Assembly (NCBI GenBank): GCA_024663395.1
Contig: JANFAH010000014.1
Coordinates: 930,001-994,000 of the forward strand
Source of the DNA: Pisolithus tinctorius
Lineage: Eukaryota > Basidiomycota > Agaricomycetes > Boletales > Pisolithaceae
DNA: 64,000 bases
Direction of reading: 5' to 3'
Shown here: positions 20,173 to 33,070 of the stretch, one piece after another
Numbering within the stretch: position 1 is the stretch's first letter
How the letters are laid out: every line of letters starts with the position of its first letter
The notes under the pieces: model-generated
Told to the model about the DNA's origin: nothing
Seen by the model: only the letters and a program-made list of their open reading frames with translations
The model's database searches: none
Position numbers and translations under genes: made by a program

Positions 20173-21089
20173 TGAACTGTGTAGTGGGTTTTAGTGCGAT
20201 ATCATGCCATCAAGGTGGATCCGTATCGCTTGCCAGATGCTGGTCCTGTCTTCCGAAAGTGGGGTTTCTAATGACGGAGCGATTCCAGCTCGTTTCACAA
20301 TTTACGTTCGACCGACGTCCCCATTTTGATCCCCCAGGATACCGCTCATTGCTATGCAACTCGCGAGCGAAGATAATCGGGAAAAAGATCTGGATGGAGC
20401 AAGGATGGAGATGGTGGGGAATTTTTTTATATAGCATTGCACGACTGAATGGAATATTCCTGGTTGGATCTCACCGTATCTTGTACAGATATGTATACCT
20501 TGTAGACTCTTGTATCTCGTGATGTTTACCGTGCAGCAATATTACGACTTCTGTATTACATCATCCATCTTACAGTTTTGCGCCGTGGCGTCGTTGAGCG
20601 AACTAACCCTTCCCTGGACAGCGCCCATTAGCACCACCGCACCTTCAACCAGATCTGGAATTCCGATTGCATCGTCCGTTTATGGCGATCTCGGAGGCTG
20701 AACTCCACAACCGGTCTGCACGGTGGTTTTTCAATAAAATTCCGTGGCAAAAGGTGTGACCCAGGGTCGACGAAAGTGAATTTCCAAATGATCGGTCCTC
20801 GATCGGGGTGCCCGCCACCGCATCGACGACAGGCAGGAAGTACGAAGTGGTCAAACCTGCCAGAAAACATATGTTTACATGTCATTCAGTACACCGGGCG
20901 TGTATCGTCTACATCCTCTACATAGTAAGCCATACAAAAATTGATGCTCTCACGGATCATCGAGCGGAAAAACGACAGTATCAAACAAGGACTCGGGTAC
21001 CTCATGCACGCCTCCAGTGGAAGCAAACATCCCAACGTCCGCCACCACAAGTGCCATCGGTCCCGCATCATGAGGTTATCTTCAGATTT
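20173..21089. other. Convergent intergenic region, no gene seen
   Basis: The 917 bases between the stop codons of the 7-TM gene and hexokinase contain only short overlapping open frames without family resemblance or matched splice signals. Both 3' untranslated regions must lie here. Confidence 0.5.
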
Positions 21090-23318
21090 TCACACGTTGG
21101 GGTACAAGCCAGCCTCTCGTCTGGCTTTTGTCATGGCTGTTGGACGAGGCACGTGAGTAAGCACGCCGACAGAACGGGACTGAAAAAAAATCATGCAGTA
21201 AGGACCCACCCGCAATAATAGCGCTGCCAACTCCACTTCCATCTTCGGCATGGTGAGTGACGACATTTCTGCGACATGTACAAGAGAAATTGAGAAACAA
21301 CACAACACAACGATTGAACAGAGAACATTCAAGAAACGGCCTTACCGTCCTCTGTCCCCGAAGATGTCAACAAGACCTTCGTGGACGCGTTCCGCAAACG
21401 AAGGGTATTTCTAGAAAGCCACAGGATGTTAGAAAAACCGAGAACTGTTGACGCTACGGAACGCACATACATTGTACAGTGAACCGTCCGCGCCGACGGA
21501 GCAACCATCTTCCAACAGGCCCATTTTATTAACAATAGCTGCAATACCACATGCGCTCAGACGGGCCGCTCGGCGCCCGACGAGCTTGGCGAGCGCACGG
21601 AAAAACTGGCGTTCTGCAAGTGTCGTCTCCAAAGCAAAGAAGTGTGTGAATATTCCAATAATCATGAGAAGTTCGTCCGTTGGGTCGCTGGAAAAATAAT
21701 GAGAACATTCTCGAACTGGGAGGGGCTACAGCGGTACCTCTCCATCAGTGACAAAAACGCCGTGTCAAAGCAGTACGGCTTTTCGACCTTGTACGTATTC
21801 TGACCCAGGAAGAGCACACCTTCATCAATCAGTTCACAAATAACTAATCGGAATATCTCTCCCAGATATCGGCCGGATATGAGTTTCTTGCGAGGTTTGC
21901 ATCAGACGATGGTAAAAATGGTGACGAAATGGGTACCTCAAAGGCTTGCTCCCCAGGCTTGTTTGACGTATCATCCACGATGGCGTCATACTTAGTACGG
22001 GGCAAGTGCTCATGCTCAAAGGAGTCAAATGCGCCCTGTCAAATGACTGGGTTAGCCACAATGGTACTAGCAAAAACGCCCTGATTGACGGCACGCACCC
22101 ATTCACAGTTGATGGCCATCTCGGCGTCTGAAGCAATGCCAAGGTGCGCTATTTTAGGAATGTCTGGGACACGCTCCATGTACGCAGCGTTGCAACCCGT
22201 TCCGAAGATTACAGCGATCTTCGTTCTTGGGCTCACATAGTGGGATGCGATGAGGGTTCCAGTAGTATCGTTGATCAAAGCCGTAAGCTCTACGGGCAGT
22301 TGCTGGAGAATGCACTGAGAATAAGTGATATATGAAGGAGCAGGAAAGACGCACGTATTTTTCGAGGGACTTCTTAAACATGTCTGCTACATCCCGTCCT
22401 TCCGTGTTCGGAGCTCCGAAACCTTTTGTCCATCTGATAAGTTCTCCATGATCAATCCGCTCTTGCCTGTGAAGTCCGAATAAGATAACAATAGCTTCAA
22501 ATACACATGATACCGACGTGCAAGGATATGAGAACTGCGGTGGATATGAGTCGCCTTTAGTGAAATGCAAAGCAAACCGGGAAGGAGGGACCATACCGTA
22601 AAGCCAAGGGGGAGTAGTTGGTTAGGGCGCAGCTGCCCGGGACCGTCTCCAGTGTTGGATTCAATGAAGGTCTGGAGACACTCTGCGCAAAAATCGAATA
22701 ACTTCTGTCCGTCATCTTGTTTCTGTTCCTCACTCAAACGGTACTTTGTCTGAGTGATTTCGAACTTTCCCTCTCCCTGGAGAGTAACAAGACAGACACG
22801 GAGATTAGTGCCACCTGCGTGGGACAGTCGGCGGCGGGTCATACTGCGTCAGTGGGATGCCTAATCACAGCGCTCGGAAACTCAAGGGATCTTACACACC
22901 CAAGTCCAATGCAAGGTAGTCACCCGTTTCCTTACCGGTGGGCCAGCCAAAGACCCAAGTGGGAATCATAGGCTGCAAGCGACATTTCAGAATTTGTGTT
23001 AAATTCAAAGCGAGAAGCTCGAAAGATGCGCAGTGGGTGGATATAGTTCCTCCGGACACCCCGATATATCCATCGACTCGCAATCTACAGGCTTCCTCCA
23101 TTAACGGCAGAACAATAGTGGAAGACGTACCACAATTTGATTCGGCTTGCTGAGCCCCAGCTCCAGGCACTCAGTAAATGCCTCGACGATCATGCGCATC
23201 CTCTGGGGTGTTAATGTGAATCTGGGGGATTATCGTTATCGCTTAGCCGATGTAGTCAACAGCCCCTGATCATAGTGTGTACTGACAGACTCTCGTACTT
23301 GCGCAGATGATCGGCCAT
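21090..23318 (-). CDS. Hexokinase
   Basis: The spliced protein starts MADHLRKYESL at 23318 and ends at TGA 21090-21092. It carries the ordered hexokinase signatures: a phosphate-binding segment (ALDLG, then TNLRVC), the sugar-binding LGFTFSYPC (split by an intron), TKGFGAPNTEG, INDTTGTL, and the second nucleotide-binding block with FGTGCNAAY. The C terminus keeps GSAIIAA and ends GLYPNV. It phosphorylates glucose and other hexoses with ATP, the entry step to glycolysis, in the cytosol. About ten short introns interrupt it. An open frame upstream (ATG near 23490) could add an N-terminal extension, but MADHLR matches the usual fungal start. The uL14m gene is divergent, 383 bases away. Confidence 0.92.
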
Positions 23319-23640
23319 TGTCCTATATCGCCCAACGGTTCAGACAACATGTGCTGCTGTTCACGACGCCTGAAAACGTACTTCTTGGTTGCATGGGGGA
23401 GGTCCTCTTCATCGTGAGTTCGGGTGTGGATGGCGAGGGTCTGCCCAGAGGGCAGGATGACGCTGCCACTTCCGCGACGCGAGGCAGGCATTGTGGAACT
23501 ACTGACTGGTGCAAAGGAAAGATCGGACCAGACTCTCAGCGCTACGGTAGGCCGATATAAACTGCAACCCTGCATCGACCGAAGTCGTGGGAAGCTTGTC
23601 TCTTAGGAGGTTTGAATTAATTAATTAATTTTGAATACAA

Positions 23641-23675
23641 TATTATTGCTTTTTTTTTTTTCTTTTTTCTTTTTT
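23641..23675 (+). promoter_or_regulatory. Pyrimidine tract upstream of uL14m
   Basis: A T-rich run (about 25 T with a few C) lies 25-60 bases before the start codon of the mitochondrial ribosomal protein gene. Pyrimidine tracts near start sites are common in fungal housekeeping promoters; function is inferred only from position. Confidence 0.3.
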
Positions 23676-23701
23676 GGTTCCATGCTTTTCAGCTGCACGA
23701 C

Positions 23702-24210
23702 ATGATTGGACTCAAGGGATGTCTGAATGTGAGTTTGGCTTGCTTGCTTGTATGGAGTCCTTTGACAAGGTGTCCAAGGTAATCGATAACTCGGGTGCTC
23801 TTCTCGTAGAATGTGTCAACGTGCTCAAGCAAAAGGTCAACAATGGGTGGGGGTCCGTAGGTGACGAAATTGTCTGCGTCGTCAAACAGGCACGTCCAAT
23901 ATCAGAAGCCGCTCAAGCATCTGCCACTGCTGTCAAAGTGCGACGCGGTGACGTGCGACGCGCCGTGATTGTACGGACGAAGAAACCTATTCGCAGACCC
24001 GACGGTCGTTTCATCCGTTTCGACGACAACGCAGTCGTTTTGCTAAACAACAAGCGGGAGATGCTGGGTACCCGCATAGGTGGCGTCGTTAGCGCAGATC
24101 TGAGAATGAAAGGATGGTCCAAGATCGTGAGCTTGGCACCTAAAGTAGGCATTCTACTCGTTTTGCCTCCCTTCCCCCCTGGTGTTTAAGGTGATGCATA
24201 GGTCGTTTGA
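23702..24210 (+). CDS. Mitochondrial large ribosomal subunit protein uL14m
   Basis: Three exons, 23702-23728, 23779-24144 and 24202-24210, give 133 residues, the usual length. The protein begins MIGLKGCLN and has the L14 signatures [18 protein letters not shown], and KGDVRRA-like [21 protein letters not shown] and the ending LAPKVV. The last exon holds only GTC GTT TGA and is needed to restore the family C terminus. L14 binds 23S-type rRNA at the subunit interface. Lack of an obvious N-terminal presequence is common for this protein. Transcribed away from hexokinase. Confidence 0.93.
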
Positions 24211-24865
24211 TTGCACGGGCGGCCCCAACTACCCACCCATGAGATATCCCAAGTGTCCTTGTACCTAAAGCCGGTGTCCTGATTGCCCTTGAATCGTTTG
24301 GCCCTTTCCCCCAAACTCGACATCCCGATGACGGTCTCTGGAGAATCGCCCGTCGGCATCTTCTAGTACAATTGTATCGCCCCATTGAATAGTGGAGCGG
24401 CAAGCACTTTCCTGTCTTTGACTGCTCTAGTGTTGTAACTACTTCTACCCGTAGACATCAAACGCCTAAATTCGCTCGTGCCTTTGTCAAACTCGTCTAG
24501 ACTGTAACGTATGACTCCTCAGCGGGGAGCATCCGTGTTGTAGGCAGTGTGAATGTTTGATACTGGGTGGTATTCCGAGTCTCTTGGTACTAGAATATAG
24601 TATCGGAGATCAAGTTCAAAATTCGGAGAAACCCCCACTGGAGCTTTGTGATTGGAACACGAGACCGATGGAAACACGCATATTGTACGAGTTCAGATCC
24701 CCCTCAATGGTAGCTATTGTGACCCTGCAGTTCCTTACACGCGCGAAAGCCAAAATCTGAACCGCGGACTGCAGCCAGGTTCACTCATGCATACCAAATA
24801 GGAGGAAGCGGGTCGAGGTTCTCTCACTAACGAGGTCTGTATGTATTCTATGTGATAAGGTGGTA
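24211..24865. other. Convergent intergenic region, no gene seen
   Basis: The 655 bases between the stops of uL14m and the ATP synthase gamma gene contain only short open frames without conserved motifs. Presumably 3' untranslated sequence and terminators. Confidence 0.5.
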
Positions 24866-26044
24866 TTACAGAGCACTTGCACCTGGTTATCGTCAAGACC
24901 GCGTGAGCCATTTTGAGTGGTCAAGTGAGTTACGAGATACGAACCGGTGATAATGTCGACCAACTCGTTGGTTATGGCAGCCTGGCGACCACGGTTATAT
25001 TGCAAAGTCAGAGCACCGATCATGTCCTTCGCATTGTTGGAAGCGTTGTCCATGGCATTGCGGCTGTCAAAAAAAAAGAAAAGGTGAGTAGTTGCCAACA
25101 ACGGACAACAGGTAATTTACCGAGCACTCTGTTCACAAGCATGAGCCTCGACCAGTGCAGCATAAATAGCATTCGCAAGCGAGAACTCTGCAAGGTCTTT
25201 GGCGAAATCATCCTCCATCTCGTATGCCCGGAATCCAGCTGCGGAGTAACGATTAGTTTGTATATGGATGATAGTCACAAGGAGAGCACTAACAGGACTC
25301 CTTGAGAAGCTTCTCGGTGGTGACCTCGACAGTAGCAGCCTCGTATGATATAGCCGAGACGAACTTGTTGTACACGATAGTGACACTGTCATACTCGACA
25401 CCGCTCTTAACGATCAAGTCGGCAACACCAGCAGCATCAGCGAATGTGGGGATGTCGCGGCCAATTTGGTTGAAGCTCATGGCCATGTTCTGCCCGAGCA
25501 CGCGAGACAACTGGCCCTTTGACTTGTCACCAATGACCATGACGGGCGAAGCTGGATCAGCTTGGTCGGACTCGGCCAGTGCACGGCGGGTGGCTTTGGA
25601 GACAGACGAGTGGATACCGCCACAAAGACCCTTGTCAGACGAGACGACAACGAAGAGCTTGCGCTTTGATGGGGTCTCTGGAGGAGTGTGCTGGAAGATT
25701 TCTACGAGCTACATGAGTTGCTAAATCCACGCGGTGCTGGAGGGCGGAGCGCACCGGAGTTAGCTGAACCGTACTCCTTGCCAGCTTGCATGGCGCGCTG
25801 TGCTTTTGCAAGTTTCGTCGAGGCAATCATTTTCATCGACTTTACGATACCAAATGTCAATTGTGCTCATTGCAACCCGGTGTACAAAAACCAAACATAC
25901 TTTGGTGATTTTTTCGATGTTCCTGACGGACTTCAGACGCAACTCGATTTCGCGCAGGGTAGCCATGTTGCGGGCATTTTGAGGAGCAGCACCCAGCGTC
26001 GGACGCTGAGACGCGATGCGACCGAGGGAACTCCTTGCAAACAT
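24866..26044 (-). CDS. ATP3: Mitochondrial ATP synthase subunit gamma
   Basis: The spliced protein starts [14 protein letters not shown], an Arg/Ser-rich mitochondrial presequence, then [22 protein letters not shown], the N-terminal helix of the rotor shaft. The middle holds [11 protein letters not shown], and the C-terminal helix has [11 protein letters not shown] and [25 protein letters not shown], the most conserved part of the family. The final exon (24882-24866) supplies ASAL. Several short introns are present, including 24883-24944. Gamma couples rotation of the F0 ring to catalysis in the alpha3beta3 head. The ATG at 26044 is only 195 bases from the divergent eIF2-beta start. Confidence 0.95.
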
Positions 26045-26239
26045 TGGGGATCTAGTCAACCTGCGCTGGTCAGCCCGTCTTTGGGAGTATCGGGAAGCCT
26101 CGGCGACGAGCGAGCGGAGATGCAAATCACCTGCCGATATTCGGTCGCCGACTCGAATCTCGGCATCTGATGGCCTCTCCCAAACCGATCGACGGGCTTG
26201 ACTCATCGACTGCAACGACCACCGCGATCGGCGCGAAAA
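26045..26239. promoter_or_regulatory. Short bidirectional promoter between ATP3 and eIF2-beta
   Basis: Only 195 bases separate the two divergent start codons, so both core promoters and 5' leaders must share this space. No TATA box is evident on either strand. Both genes are housekeeping, which fits a shared constitutive promoter. Confidence 0.6.
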
Positions 26240-27479
26240 ATGGCTTCGGAAGAGCCGCTGTTTGATCCTTCGCTGAAGAAGCGCAAGAAAAAGACCGTCG
26301 CTTTCACAGAAGACCCACTGGGCCGTGATGCTGACCCTACAACCCCTGCACCGACCACGATCGACAACCACACGACAGATGGTAGTGCTGTCGACTTGGG
26401 GCCAGCTACCCTACATGAGCAGATGAAGCGGAGTGAGAGTACGGCTGTTGAAAAAGATGATGCAGACGAGGGAAAGGAAGCCGATGACTTCAAGGCAATG
26501 TTCCCTGAAGGCCTCAAGAAGAAGAAAAAGAAGAAGGATATTCCAATGGATCTTGTAAGGTTATACTTTCTCTTCTGTTAATTGCGATGCGAATGCCTTG
26601 TTCAGGGCGAAGATGCCTCCGAAGGCCTGCCACCAGCGATCGCTCCTACAGAGGACCTTGACTTCTCTGACGTGAAAAAGAAGAAGAAAACTAGCAAGAA
26701 AAAGGCCATGGAGGATTTTGAGAAGGAGCTTAATGAGGCAAAGGCAAAGGAGGATACAGAGGATGTCGATGTAGATGACGGAGAGCATCTGAATGACATA
26801 GATGAAGCGGATCTAGGCGACGACCCCTTCGCTCGCCCAGAGGCACCAACAGGGGTCGATAGTGGTACGGAGCCCTGGCTCGGTAGCGATCGCGATTATA
26901 CTTACGATGAGGTGAGTGAGCACCTTCCCCAATCACCGCCAACATCCTGACATTATTCACTCAGCTCTTGCTGCGCTTCTACGCGTCTCTTCATGCATCG
27001 AATCCCTCTTTGCTCACATCTGCCGGAAAACGGTACACAATTGCCCCACCTCAAATCCTTAGAGAAGGCATACGGCGATCTATATTCGCCAATATCGCCG
27101 ATATCTGCAAGCGTATGCACCGGTCACCAGACCACGTCATCCAATTCTTATTTGCGGAGATGGGTACGACCGGATCTGTGGATGGTATGGGACGTTTGGT
27201 AATAAAGGGTCGTTTCCAACCCAAACAAGTAGAAAACGTTCTCCGTCGATACATTGGTAGGTTTCTTTCGCCTGTGCTATCCCAGAACGCCCTTTCTAAG
27301 ACGCTGCAGTCGAGTATGTCACTTGCAAGACTTGCAAGTCACCCGACACCATTCTCACGAAGGAGAACCGCATATTCTTCATGTCTTGCGAGTCATGTGG
27401 TTCGCGGCGGTCTGTCAATACCATCAAGAGCGGATTCCAGGCACAAGTAGGGAAGAGAAGCAAAAACAAGGTAGCCTGA
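26240..27479 (+). CDS. SUI3: Translation initiation factor eIF2 subunit beta
   Basis: Four exons: 26240-26554, 26606-26911, 26965-27256 and 27310-27479. The N-terminal half has three lysine blocks ([13 protein letters not shown] and KKKKK...KKK), which in the family bind eIF5 and eIF2B-epsilon. The C-terminal half has the conserved eIF2B/eIF5 fold and a C4 zinc ribbon (C-x2-C in TCKTCKS and C-x2-C in SCESC). Together with alpha and gamma subunits it carries initiator Met-tRNA to the 40S subunit. The last intron splits the Val codon before EYVTC. Ends SKNKVA at TGA 27477-27479. Confidence 0.95.
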
Positions 27480-27747
27480 TGTGGCTGCTATTGCCTCCCC
27501 TTGTCAGTCGATTAAGACCACCACGCCACGAGTGTATGTAATCTGGCCACACTGTACGACATTGACATTACATCACAACGAATGAATACATGCACGACGG
27601 AGACGGCCCGCAAAAACATAAATAAGCGTGCACAGAAGAAATCGAGGACGGCGCGGGGTCGCGGAAATTCCACCGATGAGATTAGACTAGTCATAAAGTA
27701 AAAAATCGTTCAACAGAATACGCGTGATCGTTGTCGCCAAACCTATA

Positions 27748-30268
27748 TCATGTTTCAATATCCCCCACGTGTGTCAGGGCAAGACGGCGCTTTTTCTTTG
27801 GAGGTCGCTCGTCGTCGAGTTTCTTCTCGACCGCGCCTCCAGTGGCAGAAGAAACAGGGGGAGGATTCACTTGGGGGTTGTCAAGGCTTGGCAGATTCGC
27901 TGCAGATGACTCGGTCCGCTTGGCTGGGACAGTTGGTGCGGAAATGATGGGCAGTGCCGAACCACTGTTTGACGAAGTAGACGTTACTGTAAGTGGCACA
28001 AAGTTATGCTGTGCAATGGACTGAAGTTGAAGCGTGGATTGTTGTGTATGGTGCGCAGGAAAAATCTCGTCAAATATGATGATCGTGCAATAACCATCTC
28101 TAGATGACAAGATCAAGCACTGGCCATCTGGCGACCTATTGAAGCAACGATCAATAAGGGCAGTAGTTTCAGAACCAGTTGTCACAAACCATGTTATGTC
28201 CGTGAATTCATCATAATGCAACTTGGTGAGTAGGCAAATTGGTCCACTCTGCTGTGTATCATATATGGCGATCGTATCCATAGTCAGGACGGCGTAAAGC
28301 ATACGATAAGGTAATGCAAAGACCGAGCCTGTGCTTTGGGCAGTGCCTGTCGAGGGCCTAGACAGCTGGGAGGGTGTTAGTTGCCTTGGTGGAAGAGTAG
28401 TTGACAGCGCTGCCGTGGATTGAGCGTCAGCGGGCAGGGGAGCAACAGACGCTGCTGAGAGACTATCCTCCGCACGCGGGGGTGGTGCATCGTGGCTCTT
28501 TCCAAGGATGTCAACTACAATCTTGCCTTCCTTCTTTTCCAAGTTGATCGTTTTAGCCTCCCCAATTCCTTCGGAGCCACTAACACTGCTACGTAATTCG
28601 CATAAAATGGGGGAAAAGCGAACCGCCACGCTTGCTTTCTTGTGACCAGGAAGTTGAGCTATGGGGGGCCGAGCGAAATTAGCACGTGAGTAGATGAACA
28701 CCGACGACGCAGAATTGGGATTGCTAGACTCGCTGGTGGTGTCCGAGGATCGAGAGGTCTTCTTCTTAGGTGTTCCTTCGGCCTTTTTGGGCTCTGGCGG
28801 GAATGATGGGTCCTCAAATTGACCAGCTGGAGTCAAGAGTAAACCACCGTCAGGACTGAATGTCAAACGTCTAAAGAAGTTAGTGAAGCCCTCGTCTCCG
28901 TATAGCTTGATAGTCGACCAAGCCGGCGAAGGAAGCGCACGGATCGCAGGAAGAGGGGGCATAGGTGATGGGGACCTCCCATATCTTGAGAGATGAGAAG
29001 GCGAGCACGGGGCATTCGATCCACTAAACGAGGATCGCCTGGACGGTGGCCATTCGACGTTAGGTGGTGGGAACATGGTAGACGGGGTGCTGGCGACAGA
29101 AGTAGCAGGTGTTGGAGGTGCATAGTTTGCCTGGCTTGTGGAGCACAGGGCGTCCTCCTTGTGATCCCCAGAACCGGTGGTGACTGACTCCACATCGCTG
29201 GCAGATTCACGCCGAATGCTCTTTCCGCGGCTTTGGGAGCTGGGCGTCCGGCTGTGATTGTAGGACAGACGCGTATTCTTTCCCACAGCGTGAACTTCAA
29301 AAGAACCTTGTCTCGTGGAAATTTTGTACACGTGCATCGACCTGTCGCTGCTTTGGGTTGCGATATACTCGTTCAATGGATCCCATGCAACACCTTGTAC
29401 GTAGTGATTGTGCTCGGCGATTTCATGTATACATTTGCCTGAGCACGGGATTAACCATGGCAGCGAATTAATACCAGGCAGTTTCCTCACCATCAGCAGC
29501 CGTGAATACACGAGCACAGTTGTCCGTGCTACCTGCCAAGATGTATTCTCCCGTTGGGTTCCAGGCAAGATCATAGACCTGCATTGTCGTGCATCTCCAC
29601 GCAGTAGACATCAAGACCCCGGGCGCTCCCGAAGATAAAGATGCATTACCTGAAAGTCGTGCGCGGTTTCCAAAACTCTTTTTCATACTGCAGGTCCTCA
29701 GCAGATAGATCCCCTGAATACGTAGCAGGTGGTGGTGTGCTCGACTGCACCCATATTATGATCATGCCATCTACACGAGAATTGCAGCACAGGACATGAA
29801 ACTCGGTGCTCAGACATACCATCGCCCGCTGATGCAATTAATTCTCCTGAAGAGAAGTTGCGCTGTCAAGTACACTTGCACATTAGACAAAACCGGACGC
29901 GTACCGTTGGGCGACCAGCGCGCTACGTTAACTGGCGCTGTGTGACGGCTTAGCGTCGCGAGATATTCAACGCGAGGTGGGCGTGTAACGGTCGCGTTCT
30001 CAGTCTCTACCAAGGTTGGCGGCAAGATATTCGGATGTACCATCCAGATCTGCCAACATAATGAGACCCGAGGGGGGGAAATTTTGCAGCAGAAAACAGG
30101 ACACACCCTGACATGGTTGTCCTCTCCGCCAGTTGCAAGCTTGTACGATTGGGAAGCAAAGTTCTTCTCCTGGGAAGGACGCGCTTTTTTGAATGGGATT
30201 GGCTGGAAGTCGCATGTCGAGATTGGCTTCGAGTCGTGCCACCGTATCTCGAGCGTACGGTAGCGCAT
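27748..30268 (-). CDS. CAC2: Chromatin assembly factor 1 subunit Cac2/p60 (WD40)
   Basis: The protein starts MRYRTLEIRWHDSKPISTCDF at 30268, the N terminus typical of the p60 subunit, followed by WD40 blades (LATGGEDNHVRIW, VNVARWSPNG, KEFWKPR, VYDLAWNPTGEYILAGSTDN, VQGVAWDPLNEYIATQSSD, LTKLHYDEFTDITW). A long Ser/Pro-rich insertion sits between the blades at about 29270-28700 and a low-complexity tail precedes TAG/TGA at 27748. CAF-1 deposits H3-H4 behind replication forks; p60 forms the WD40 subunit. Most of the C-terminal two-thirds is one large exon (29400-27748 region), with introns concentrated upstream. Confidence 0.9.
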
Positions 30269-30510
30269 TCTTGGATGGTCGTTTGATGGATCAGGCTGAA
30301 ACTGCGTGGCTAATGGCGGTCTGCAGGCTGCGGTGATCGATAACAAAACAAACGCCGTGTCAGGGTGAAGACGGACTAAAGTACTTTGTATTATGTAGAC
30401 AAACCAACAGCAACAACCAGGTACTCCTATCTATGTAAGAACTACACAGTTGCCATTTGCCACGCCCCATTTGTGCTGGTCATGGAACAACACAACAATA
30501 ACAATGGTCG

Positions 30511-32515
30511 TCAACGCAAGGTACTCGCGTGAAGCGAAGAAGTTGAACTAGAAAGTTTTTCTGTGCTCAAGTTTTCCCCCTCAGTTCCTTTTCCCGTGAC
30601 CACACGGAGATCTTTGAGGCCCCGTTGTAAAACTTTAGTGAGGTGTTCCAGGCCCGCATGCTGGTCAGCCAGTATCTGCTCTGCAGGTTAGATAGCTGTC
30701 GCGATCCGCGGCTAAGCAGATAACACACCTGAGCGATCTGCTTTAGGCCATCCTCGTCGACCACGGTCCACTCCGTAGGACCATCTGCCCCTACCTTTTT
30801 GCCCCTTTCTCTCGCAGCATTTACTGCACCAACCAAAGCCCATAACTCATTTAGTTTACCACGCATCTTGCTAGTCCCGCCTGGCCGGCGAACCTCTTCT
30901 TCGATCTCCTCAAGGGCCGCGCGAAGTGCCTCTTCTTCGGGGCGTATTGCCGAAGAACGAACAGCAGGTATTAAGAGGTGCAGGTGTTGAATTAACTTCA
31001 ATAGTCGGTGTGAAATTTGGGTGTTCTGGGCTATAGCACGTTGGATCCGCGCCATATTGTTGTCATTGTGGACCGCTTTCAGCGACACCAATCGTTTCTC
31101 GAGCTCCTAATTCCCTTTCAGCAGATGCCAAGCAACTCGAAGAAAAGACAACACGCCTTCAGCTTTTCTTGTTGAGCAGCTGCTTGTTGAGTCTGCGCTT
31201 CAACGCGCGTATGGAGTGCATCAAAGCCCTGTGCAAGAACAGGAACGAGGCTACAACAATCAATAGTGACGGGCCTCCTACAGAGTTCCCTACTCACCAA
31301 GTAGGGTCGGGGTTGTCACGCACAGCCCTTTGCCATAAGGCCTCATTGGTGGCATTAGGCGGTCGGCCATACAGGCTTGCCTGGCTAGGGTCGACCAGAT
31401 TATAAAAATAATGCTACCACTACTTGTCAGAGCTTCCTTATGAATAAAATAGAATGAACTCGCACTTGAAAACAGCACTGCGACGAATATGGGTTCCATG
31501 CTTCAGCTATGGCATCTATCCTCTGTGTCAGCGCAGCAAACTGAGATTGTGGGTCGCTCTGCTGTTGATTTGCAGCTGTCGAGGATGACCTTGATCCGAG
31601 TAGTGACGAAGTAGAGGTTATCGGTGGTGCTAGGGAACTACCAAATAGGCTTCCAGTTCTAGTGGGCTGGGTGGTCGAGCCGAAGAGGTTTCCCGAAGGC
31701 TTTGCCTGGAATTGTCCAAGAAGCGAGGTAGCTGGTTGCGTAGCCGTACTAGACTGCCCAAACAACGAAGGTGTCGTAGTCGTCGTCGTCGTCGTCGTAG
31801 GGACGGCTGGTGTAGCCTGGCTCCCAAATATACTGGACGGGCTTTTATTCCCGAATAACGGATTAGTGTTGCCAAACAAGCCACCTGTTGCGGGTGCGGA
31901 AGTTGCCGTTGTGCTTCCGAAGAGACCAGTGGCAGGTTGTTGTTGCGTCGGTGTACTCCCGCTGGCTCCAGCAGTTGTACCGAACAAGTTCCCTCCAACC
32001 GGTTGTTTGGTGTTGGTGTTTCCGAACGCAGATCCAGCTGTACTCCCGAACGTTCCGCCGTACAGATTCCCACCCGTCGGTTGTGCTGGCGCCGGCGTAG
32101 GCACATTTCCAAATAGCGATCCGTTTGCGGGCTGCTGCTGCTGCTGTGCACCGAGGTTCCCAAACAAGCCGCCACCGAAAGGTTGGGTGGTTCCAGATGA
32201 CGGTTGCTGCTGCCCGCTCGCGGTACCTCCAAATAAACCACCGGGAGCTGGCTGCTGTTGCTGTGTGCTTGTGTTTCCAAACAAGCCGCTGCCACCACTT
32301 GGGTTGGAGGTGTTCCCAAAGGGTCCCCCGGGTGTCGTTGTAGAATTCATTGAGTTGGACGCGGGCCCTGCAGCCCTGAAGAGGGAAGTGCCAGACTGCG
32401 AATTGTTTTGTTGGGGATTACCAAAAGGACTTGTGCCAGCGTTTGATGTGCTTGTGCCACCAAACAAGGTCGTCCCCGGCTGGTTCTGAGTCCCGAATGA
32501 ACCAAATCCCGACAT
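30511..32515 (-). CDS. FG nucleoporin Nup54/Nup57
   Basis: The start MSGFGSFG at 32515 opens a roughly 300-residue FG domain with many GLFGN and SLFGN repeats separated by Gln-, Thr- and Pro-rich spacers (32500-31600). It is followed by the Nup54 signature (LTQRIDAIAEAWNP, then CCFQ) and, after introns, a coiled-coil domain (ALHTRVEAQTQQAAAQQEKL, LEKRLVSLKAVHND, and LLKLIQHLHLL) ending at TGA 30511-30513. The C-terminal coiled coils build the Nup62-Nup58-Nup54 channel complex, and the FG part forms the permeability barrier. The FG region shows strong antisense open-frame potential, which I treat as codon-bias artefact. Confidence 0.92.
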
Positions 32516-33070
32516 TGTCACAGTATATGCAGAGAAGGAGCGGCCAGCTGCTCATCGAGCCTGTCAGTCCGTGCTATGTTAGCCAGTGGTGGGCCTTACT
32601 GATGGGCCCTTCTTGATCGAGGACTTGGAAATTGAGCCCAGACGGATAACGACCTACGGTACATGAGATTCATCGTGGACATCGCACTTGACAGTGTTGG
32701 CGCACTCTTACCTTGGCACGTTACACTGGCAGTATCATCCTTGGAGGGTTGTCGTCTCGCACCGGTGGATCACGTGACCATGTAGGCTTTAGTCCCGCAT
32801 TTTCTGGTGCTACAACCTGTCTATCTATTGGGGACTTAAAACCCCTGCAGTGAGCAAAGATTGTGGTCTTCGAGTTACCGGCTTGGGTAGTACTGACTTG
32901 TTGAGTTCACGCTCAACAGCAGTCAATAGTATGTACTAAAGTTTCATCTTAACGGCATATTCCAAAGAAGTACGATGCATATTGTGTGATGCGTTATGGA
33001 AAAAGCATGTAGGATACATGGACTTTTGTGTCATCTCCCCATCAATAATCTCAAATGGACGGCAGCGGGA
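32516..33070. other. Upstream region of the Nup54 gene, no gene seen
   Basis: The 555 bases between the eL27 stop and the Nup54 start contain no supported gene. Candidate splice signals just upstream of the start (GTAAGAG near 32712 on the minus strand) would allow a 5' untranslated exon, but this is not shown. Confidence 0.4.

Noticed and set aside
31662..32489. 275-codon open frame on the plus strand opposite the Nup54 FG repeats
   Set aside because: It is the reverse complement of GLFGN-type repeats, whose codon bias removes antisense stops. The minus-strand FG protein is clearly the gene.
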